Source: Methylococcales bacterium (lineage in GTDB: Bacteria > Pseudomonadota > Gammaproteobacteria > Methylococcales > Methylomonadaceae). From it: 11,906 nt of DNA. The translations under genes were made by a program, and so were the position numbers. The DNA is taken from assembly GCA_023134955.1 (NCBI GenBank), contig JAGLUC010000014.1:1-11906 (forward strand), read 5' to 3'. This document shows, piece by piece, positions 6,947 through 11,906 of this stretch (within the stretch, counting starts at the first letter, position 1; each line of letters starts with the position of its first letter). The notes beneath the pieces were generated by a model. It had not been told where the DNA came from. It ran no database searches and saw nothing but the letters and a program-made list of their open reading frames with translations.

Positions 6947-8641
6947 ATGATCTCCGCCTACCTGCTTGACATCATTATTTTATTACTCGCCGCAGTGATT
7001 GTCGTTCCTTTGAGTCAGTCACTCAAACTAGGTGCTGTGCCTGGATTTTTAATTGCAGGAGTCATTGTAGGTCCTTTTGGATTTGGACTAATCAATAATA
7101 TTACAGAGATTGCTAATTTTGCAGAAATTGGCATCGTTCTTTTATTATTCGTTATCGGCATTCAACTTAAGCCAGCACGTCTTTGGCAAATGAGGCGACT
7201 GGTCTTTGGCTTAGGCGCATTGCAACTCTTATTTACGGGGCTGCTGTTAGGCTGTATAAGTCACTTCATATTCAATATTCCATTACCAGTATCCATCTTG
7301 ATCGGGCCAACCTTAGCTCTGTCTTCTACTGCATTTGTATTACAACTACTAACCGAACATAAGTTACTTGGTTCTACTTATGGACGCACTTCTTTTGCCA
7401 TTTTATTACTCCAAGACCTGGCTGTTGTACCACTATTAGCATTACTTCCTTTATTAGCAACACCCGAGATAAATATTGGCAAGGATATTGGTGTTGCTCT
7501 AGCAGAGTCACTATTTATCCTTAGTGTTGTTATTCTAGTTGGTCGTTATTTTTTACACCCTATACTTCACCGTGTTGCTCTTTCTGGCAATCCAGAAGTG
7601 TTTACCGCCTCTGCCGTTCTTATCGTTCTGGGTACCGCCTTAATTACTGAGCATATTGGTTTGTCTATGGCAATGGGTGCATTTTTAGCTGGATTAATGA
7701 TCTCTGACTCGTCATACAGACACCAAATAATTGCGGAAATACTGCCTTTTCGTGGGCTATTGATCGGTCTGTTTTTTATGTCTATGGGTATGGCTCTCAA
7801 CACCCATCTTTTATTTGATAACCCCACCCTTTGTTTTGCTTTAGTAGGCTTACTGATAAGCACAAAAGCAGTAATTCTAATGCCACTGGTTTACTTTTTT
7901 GGAGTTAACACTAAAAACTCTATTGCGGTTTCTCTTATATTGGCACAAAGTGGTGAGTTTGCTTTAGTACTGTTTTCTTTAGCATTTCAAGCCAGTATTT
8001 TATCTGCGTCACTGTTTCAGCAATTATTATTGATTGTTTTACTCAGTATGCTTGTCACCCCCATCCTTGCTTATATTGCTCATCAGCTTATAAAGAGAAG
8101 CTCGAAAACTCAAGAGCATATTCCTGCAAATACACCTATTAGAGCCCCCATAGTGCTCGCTGGATTTGGTCGTGTTGGTCGAAGAATTGGAGAAATTTTA
8201 ACACTCATAGACAAACCTTTTGTCGCATTAGATTCAGATGCCCAACTTGTTGAAAGAGAACATGCAAAGGGATACCCCGTTTATTATGGCGATGTTTGTA
8301 AACTCGAATTATTAAAATCTGCCGGAATCAACCATGCTAAAATTATCATTGTTACACTTGATGACCCTACTGCGACAGAAGAAGTAGTTTCGTCACTTCG
8401 CAAGACTTACCCAAAAATCAGTATTTACGCCCGTGGACATAGTTTAAATAAATGCAGTGAGTTACGTAGACGGGGTGCAACAGGTGTTGTTTCTGAAAAT
8501 ATAGAAGCGAGTTTAGAGTTAACCCGCATGGTTCTAACAAACATTGGATTTAACCACACTAAACGAGAGACTCTTTTAGATGAATTTAGACGAAAATATC
8601 ATGCCCAGATTGATGCTACGATTAATGAAAAAAAAGAATAA
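6947..8641 (+). CDS. CPA2-family (Kef-type) monovalent cation:proton antiporter with RCK domain
   Basis: This 564-residue inner-membrane protein exchanges K+ or Na+ for H+. About residues 1-380 are a Na+/H+ exchanger domain of roughly a dozen hydrophobic helices. They include the family blocks GFLIAGVIVGPFGFG (33-47), LFVIGIQLKP (67-76), LALSSTAFVLQLL (123-135) and the ion-site pair Gln156-Asp157 in LLLQDLAVVPLL. Residues about 401-515 form a TrkA-N/RCK domain with the dinucleotide loop GFGRVG (406-411) and Asp429 at the end of the second strand, suggesting NAD(H) control. It is shorter than E. coli KefB/KefC (about 600-620), mainly at the C terminus. I see no adjacent KefF/KefG-type ancillary gene, so glutathione gating cannot be claimed. 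Likely role: K+/pH homeostasis or electrophile protection. Confidence 0.92.
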   Translation: MISAYLLDIIILLLAAVIVVPLSQSLKLGAVPGFLIAGVIVGPFGFGLINNITEIANFAEIGIVLLLFVIGIQLKPARLWQMRRLVFGLGALQLLFTGLLLGCISHFIFNIPLPVSILIGPTLALSSTAFVLQLLTEHKLLGSTYGRTSFAILLLQDLAVVPLLALLPLLATPEINIGKDIGVALAESLFILSVVILVGRYFLHPILHRVALSGNPEVFTASAVLIVLGTALITEHIGLSMAMGAFLAGLMISDSSYRHQIIAEILPFRGLLIGLFFMSMGMALNTHLLFDNPTLCFALVGLLISTKAVILMPLVYFFGVNTKNSIAVSLILAQSGEFALVLFSLAFQASILSASLFQQLLLIVLLSMLVTPILAYIAHQLIKRSSKTQEHIPANTPIRAPIVLAGFGRVGRRIGEILTLIDKPFVALDSDAQLVEREHAKGYPVYYGDVCKLELLKSAGINHAKIIIVTLDDPTATEEVVSSLRKTYPKISIYARGHSLNKCSELRRRGATGVVSENIEASLELTRMVLTNIGFNHTKRETLLDEFRRKYHAQIDATINEKKE

Positions 8642-8716
8642 TCATTAAAGTGGACTCCTAAATTCAGATTTTAACAGCCCTCTCAAATCCTTATATAAAT
8701 AAACCGCCAGTTAAGT

Positions 8717-8722
8717 TAAAAT
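8717..8722 (+). promoter_or_regulatory. Possible -10 box of the M48 peptidase gene
   Basis: TAAAAT matches the -10 consensus at five of six positions and lies 32 bases before the ATG at 8755. The -35 region 17 bases upstream (TATAAA) is poor, so an activator or another sigma factor might be needed. The predicted start point would fall inside the inverted repeat at 8726-8740. Confidence 0.25.
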
Positions 8723-8725
8723 ACC

Positions 8726-8740
8726 TGATTCTTTGAATCA
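8726..8740. promoter_or_regulatory. Inverted repeat just upstream of the M48 peptidase start
   Basis: TGATTC-TTT-GAATCA is a perfect 6-base inverted repeat around three bases, ending 14 bases before the start codon. It lies where the transcript would begin, so it could be an operator or a small 5' hairpin. The base following it is A, not a T-run, so it is not a terminator for the antiporter gene. Confidence 0.3.
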
Positions 8741-8754
8741 AAACAATAGCCTTT

Positions 8755-9537
8755 ATGTTAAATAAAATAATTTTTGTTCTGTTTTGTTGTTCAATGACAG
8801 CCTGTGCAACTAGTCCAACAGGTAGGTCTCAGTTTATTTATATGTCTGATACTCAAATGAATCAGATGGGTTTACAGGCTTTTGATGATTTAAAAAAACA
8901 AAAGCCTCAGACTAAAAATACTAGATATAATCAATTTGCCCATTGTGTGGCGGATGCGATTACCCATGAAACAGGTGGTGAATGGGAGGTGGTGATATTT
9001 GAAGATGACTCGCTAAATGCCTTTGCCTTACCTGCAAAAAAAATTGGCATTCATACAGGACTTATCAAATTAGTTGATAACCAGGATCAACTAGCGACTA
9101 TTATTGGTCATGAGATTGCTCATGTTCTGGCTAAACATAGCAATGAACGTCTATCGCAAAAAACAGCCGTTAGCCAAGGGGTTGCATTAGTCGGTGCTAT
9201 CAGCAACCCAAGCTCCACTTTAGGTCAATTGGGGCTAGGCGCATTAGGTCTTGGTGCACAATATGGCATTATTTTACCTTTCAGCAGAACCCATGAAAGT
9301 GAAGCTGATATTATTGGTCTGGATTTAATGGCAAAAGCCGGTTTTGACCCAAGACAAAGCATTAATCTATGGCAAAAAATGGCGCAAGCCAGTAAAGGCC
9401 AACAGTCTGCCGAGTTTATGTCTACCCATCCATCTCACTCCACTCGTATAAAAGAGCTATCTGAGCATATGCCTAAAGCTATGAAGTTTTATCAACAAGC
9501 TCAAGCGATTACTAAAAGACCTAACTGTAGAAAATAA
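8755..9537 (+). CDS. M48-family zinc metallopeptidase lipoprotein (LoiP/YcaL-like)
   Basis: This 260-residue protein has a short N-terminal hydrophobic signal ending in MTAC, so Cys17 is a probable lipidation site placing it in the periplasm on a membrane. The zinc motif HEIAH (His119, Glu120, His123) lies in IIGHEIAHVLAKH, and the downstream ESEAD block supplies the third ligand, probably Glu181. The family's late motif STHPSHSTR (223-231) is present. A Gly/Ala/Leu-rich stretch at about 155-172 between the zinc motifs is typical of this group. Relatives such as LoiP, YcaL and BepA act in outer-membrane protein quality control, so an envelope-protease role is likely. There is no TPR domain, which argues against BepA. 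The ATG has no clear Shine-Dalgarno; a start here gives a complete signal peptide. Confidence 0.9.
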   Translation: MLNKIIFVLFCCSMTACATSPTGRSQFIYMSDTQMNQMGLQAFDDLKKQKPQTKNTRYNQFAHCVADAITHETGGEWEVVIFEDDSLNAFALPAKKIGIHTGLIKLVDNQDQLATIIGHEIAHVLAKHSNERLSQKTAVSQGVALVGAISNPSSTLGQLGLGALGLGAQYGIILPFSRTHESEADIIGLDLMAKAGFDPRQSINLWQKMAQASKGQQSAEFMSTHPSHSTRIKELSEHMPKAMKFYQQAQAITKRPNCRK

Positions 9538-9559
9538 TTATTTATCTCTTTATCAAGCA

Positions 9560-10759
9560 ATGAATCCAAATTTAGGTCAGTTACATCCCTACCCTTTTGA
9601 AAAACTTAAACAACTCAAACAAGGTATTACCCCACCTGCCGATAAATCACACATTGCTTTATCAATAGGTGAGCCTAAACATGCTACTCCTGAATTTATC
9701 CATAATGCCTTAACCAGCCATATAGATGGCATGGGTAAATATCCATCAACCAAAGGTATTCCTGCACTTAGACAAGCTATTGCTCAATGGATAAGCCAGC
9801 GTTTTAATATTCCATCATCAGCAATTGATGCAGAATCACAGATTTTACCCGTCAGCGGCACACGAGAAGCCTTGTTTTCTTTTACCCAGGTAATAATAGA
9901 TTTATCAAAACAGCCTGTCGTTATCATGCCCAACCCTTTTTATCAGATTTATGAGGGTGCTGCGATACTGGCAGGTGCAGAGCCTTATTTTTTAAACACC
10001 ACAGAAGATACTAATTATTTACCTGATTTTGATTCAGTTCCTACGGAGATATGGCAACGCTGTCAGTTAATTTTTATCTGTTCACCAGGCAACCCGACGG
10101 GCGCGGTTATTTCCAAAGAGAATCATCAAAAGCTAATAGCATTAGCTGAAAAATATGATTTCATTATTGCCTCAGATGAATGTTATACCGAGATTTATGA
10201 CGATGAACTCAACTCACCTCAAGGTTTGTTACAAACGGCTTATGCAATGGGAAATACAGCCTATGAACGCTGCATCATGTTCCAAAGTTTATCTAAACGC
10301 TCAAATGCTCCAGGTTTAAGATCAGGCTTTGTTGCTGGAAATGCTGACATATTAAACAAATACTTTCAATACAGAACCTACCAAGGTTGCGCCCTACCCT
10401 TGCCCACCCAACATGCCAGTATTGTGGCTTGGCAAGATGAGGAACATGTAAAGGAAAACAGGCTTCTGTATCGACAAAAATTTACTGCTTTTATAGACAT
10501 TTTAAAAGATGTTTGTACAATCAATAAACCGCCTGCAAGCTTTTATATTTGGTTAAAAACATCCATTGATGATGTTGAATTTAGCCAAAAACTATTTGCA
10601 CAGGAAAATATTACGGTTCTACCGGGTAGCTTTTTGTCCCGTGATGCAAACGGCGTTAACCCAGGGAAAAATCATGTACGTATTGCACTGGTTGCACCTG
10701 TGGAAGAATGCATTGAGGCAGCCAATCGAATTAAAAATTTTATCAACACATTAAATTAA
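9560..10759 (+). CDS. dapC: Succinyldiaminopimelate transaminase (DapC)
   Basis: This 399-residue fold-type I, class I/II aminotransferase uses PLP. It converts N-succinyl-2-amino-6-ketopimelate to N-succinyl-L,L-diaminopimelate with glutamate as amino donor, in the lysine/meso-diaminopimelate pathway. Visible landmarks are SIGEPKH (35-41), GKYPSTKGIPALR (59-71), SGTREALF (99-106), MPNPFYQIY (123-131), CSPGNPTG with Asn178, SDECYTE with Asp206 and Tyr209, the Schiff-base Lys246 in SLSKRSNAPGLRSG, and Arg374 in HVRIALV for the carboxylate. The family also holds aspartate and other aminotransferases. The DapC call rests on the overall motif set and on dapD starting 6 bases after its stop, so the two are surely co-transcribed. 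Confidence 0.9.
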   Translation: MNPNLGQLHPYPFEKLKQLKQGITPPADKSHIALSIGEPKHATPEFIHNALTSHIDGMGKYPSTKGIPALRQAIAQWISQRFNIPSSAIDAESQILPVSGTREALFSFTQVIIDLSKQPVVIMPNPFYQIYEGAAILAGAEPYFLNTTEDTNYLPDFDSVPTEIWQRCQLIFICSPGNPTGAVISKENHQKLIALAEKYDFIIASDECYTEIYDDELNSPQGLLQTAYAMGNTAYERCIMFQSLSKRSNAPGLRSGFVAGNADILNKYFQYRTYQGCALPLPTQHASIVAWQDEEHVKENRLLYRQKFTAFIDILKDVCTINKPPASFYIWLKTSIDDVEFSQKLFAQENITVLPGSFLSRDANGVNPGKNHVRIALVAPVEECIEAANRIKNFINTLN

Positions 10760-10765
10760 AAACTT

Positions 10766-11584
10766 ATGTCAAACTTAGAAAATATCATTAACGACGCATT
10801 TGAAAAACGCGCCGACATTACCCCATCAACCGTATCTGCCGAAATTCGTTCAGCGGTTGAACAAGCGATTAACATGCTTGATGCTGGTACAGCCCGTGTT
10901 GCAGAAAAAACTACAGGCGAATGGGTGGTTAATCAGTGGTTAAAAAAAGCGGTTTTATTATCCTTTAAAATCAATGAAAACCGTGTTATTGAAGGCGGCA
11001 ACACCCGTTACTACGACAAAGTAGAAGCAAAATTTGCCACTCATTCACCAGAAGATTTTGCAAAAGGCGGTGTTCGCATAGTCCCTAACGCAGTGGCTCG
11101 TCACGGCTCTTACATAGCACCAGGCGCAATATTAATGCCTTCATTCGTCAACATCGGTGGCTATGTCGATAGCGGCACCATGGTTGATACATGGGCATCA
11201 GTAGGCTCTTGTGCGCAAATTGGTAAAAATGTGCATTTATCTGGTGGCGTAGGCATTGGTGGTGTATTAGAACCACTACAAGCAGGCCCAACCATTATTG
11301 AAGACGACTGCTTCATCGGCGCACGTTCAGAAATCGTTGAAGGAGTGATTGTAGAAAAAGGTGCAGTCATTTCAATGGGTGTATACATCGGTCAAAGCAC
11401 AAAAATATTCAATCGCATGACAGGTGAAATTACTTACGGTCGTGTACCAGCAGGTTCTGTTGTAGTACCAGGCAACTTGCCATCTAAATGTGGAACATAC
11501 AGCTTGTACTGTGCGGTTATCATTAAACAAGTTGATGAAAGAACTCGTAGCAAAACAGGTCTTAATGAATTATTGCGTGATTAA
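10766..11584 (+). CDS. dapD: 2,3,4,5-tetrahydropyridine-2,6-dicarboxylate N-succinyltransferase (DapD)
   Basis: This 272-residue enzyme transfers succinyl from succinyl-CoA to tetrahydrodipicolinate, the step before the DapC reaction, supplying diaminopimelate for peptidoglycan and lysine. An N-terminal helical domain (about 1-100, including GEWVVNQWLKKAVLL) precedes a left-handed beta-helix of hexapeptide repeats from about residue 104 to 240. The block MVDTWASVGSCAQIG and the GARSEIVEG block contain Asp141 and Glu189, the positions recalled as catalytic in this family. The length matches E. coli-type DapD (274). It follows dapC by 6 bases without a visible Shine-Dalgarno, so re-initiation after dapC is likely. 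A strong hairpin lies 10 bases after its stop. Confidence 0.97.
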   Translation: MSNLENIINDAFEKRADITPSTVSAEIRSAVEQAINMLDAGTARVAEKTTGEWVVNQWLKKAVLLSFKINENRVIEGGNTRYYDKVEAKFATHSPEDFAKGGVRIVPNAVARHGSYIAPGAILMPSFVNIGGYVDSGTMVDTWASVGSCAQIGKNVHLSGGVGIGGVLEPLQAGPTIIEDDCFIGARSEIVEGVIVEKGAVISMGVYIGQSTKIFNRMTGEITYGRVPAGSVVVPGNLPSKCGTYSLYCAVIIKQVDERTRSKTGLNELLRD

Positions 11585-11594
11585 TTGATTTAAA

Positions 11595-11621
11595 GTTGTA
11601 CCAACGCCTCGTTGGTACAAC
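11595..11621. terminator. 12-bp perfect hairpin between convergent genes, probable terminator
   Basis: GTTGTACCAACG at 11595-11606 pairs perfectly with CGTTGGTACAAC at 11610-11621 around a 3-base loop. On the plus strand it follows the dapD stop but is trailed by TGAAAAG rather than a T-run. On the minus strand only TTT follows. It is therefore an atypical rho-independent terminator, possibly acting in both directions or mainly as an RNA-stabilising 3' end. Confidence 0.5.
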
Positions 11622-11657
11622 TGAAAAGCAGCCAACGCTCATTACAAATTTTTGAGC

Positions 11658-11678
11658 CTATAAAAACTATTTTTATAG
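11658..11678. terminator. AT-rich hairpin, possible auxiliary terminator
   Basis: CTATAAAAA (11658-11666) pairs with TTTTTATAG (11670-11678) around CTA. It sits between the main hairpin and the stop of the minus-strand antitoxin gene (11691). The stem is A/U-rich and weak, but the symmetric A- and T-runs could assist ending of transcription from either side. Confidence 0.3.
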
Positions 11679-11690
11679 ACACAGATACCT

Positions 11691-11906
11691 TTAAAAACGA
11701 TGACGCTTTTCTCTCCCCTCTCTAATAATGTCAACTATCTCGCCAGAAGACATTCCAAGGTTAACCCCTTTGACATCTAAAGGTGATTTTTTTGGTACTG
11801 CTGGCTTAATATAAAATGACTCGCCGTCTCTTTTTTTTACACAAACAACACCTTCTTTCCTCGCCTCATCTAATATAGATGCGAAGTGTTGCCGAGCTTC
11901 TGTGAA
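11691..11906 (-). CDS. Phd/YefM-family type II antitoxin, 5' end cut by the window edge
   Basis: The minus strand is open from the window end to a TAA at 11691-11693, giving the last 71 residues of a protein. It begins FTEARQHFASILDEARKEG, continues with VVCVKKRDGESFYIKP, and ends in IREGREKRHRF. The first block is the Phd/YefM DNA-binding fold (normally preceded by a few residues such as M-x-x-x-x), and the SPLDVKGVNL to EIVDIIREGR tail resembles a common small-antitoxin subgroup. Only about five to ten N-terminal residues and the start codon should be missing. The antitoxin would bind its own promoter and neutralise a toxin. Toxin genes of this type usually follow the antitoxin gene, but only about 100 bases separate its stop from the convergent dapD stop, so no downstream toxin exists here. 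Confidence 0.8.
   Translation of the reverse strand, partial: FTEARQHFASILDEARKEGVVCVKKRDGESFYIKPAVPKKSPLDVKGVNLGMSSGEIVDIIREGREKRHRF

Noticed and set aside
7567..7863. 98-codon minus-strand open frame inside the antiporter gene
   Set aside because: It is antisense to a membrane domain with clear family motifs and has no ribosome site or recognisable domain.
6947..8641. Calling the antiporter a glutathione-gated KefB or KefC
   Set aside because: No KefF/KefG partner gene is adjacent, the protein is shorter at the C terminus, and the glutathione-site residues could not be identified by eye.
11691..11720. Apparent frameshift at the end of the antitoxin gene
   Set aside because: It came from dropping two bases during reverse complementing. 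Re-reading gives an uninterrupted frame ending REGREKRHRF then TAA.

Overview
The window looks like chromosomal DNA from an AT-rich, aerobic methylotrophic proteobacterium. A gammaproteobacterial methanotroph (Methylococcales) fits best. The reason is a complete formyltransferase/hydrolase (Fhc) set, which belongs to the tetrahydromethanopterin C1 pathway, next to proteobacterial-type dapC and dapD and ordinary housekeeping genes. The taxonomic placement is inference from gene content and base composition, not from a marker gene.

Minus strand, 4829 down to 147: a tightly overlapping four-gene operon in the order fhcB-fhcA-fhcD-fhcC. FhcD moves the formyl group from formyl-tetrahydromethanopterin to a methanofuran-type carrier, FhcA hydrolyses it to formate, and FhcB and FhcC are structural or carrier-binding subunits. 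The FhcB sequence has lost two of four Fe-S cysteines and the metal-ligating cysteine of its archaeal relatives, so the complex should be a hydrolase rather than a redox formylmethanofuran dehydrogenase.

4830-5169 is a 340-base, very AT-rich divergent control region. It holds a perfect 15-base inverted repeat, two near-identical 22-base direct repeats 33 bases apart, and a good -10 box embedded in a Fur-box-like run of hexamers.

Plus strand, 5170-6850: an RhlA/PhaG-type alpha/beta hydrolase followed by a JmjC/cupin_8 Fe(II)/2-oxoglutarate oxygenase. They look like a two-gene unit with no obvious known pathway, and this is the most interesting part of the window. Then come a CPA2 (Kef-type) cation/proton antiporter (6947-8641), an M48 metallopeptidase lipoprotein (8755-9537), and two lysine/peptidoglycan genes, dapC (9560-10759) and dapD (10766-11584).

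The right end is convergent. After hairpins that probably end dapD transcription, the minus strand carries the 3' part of a Phd/YefM-family antitoxin gene cut by the window edge, with no toxin gene downstream of it. No RNA genes, CRISPR arrays, insertion sequences or pseudogenes were seen.
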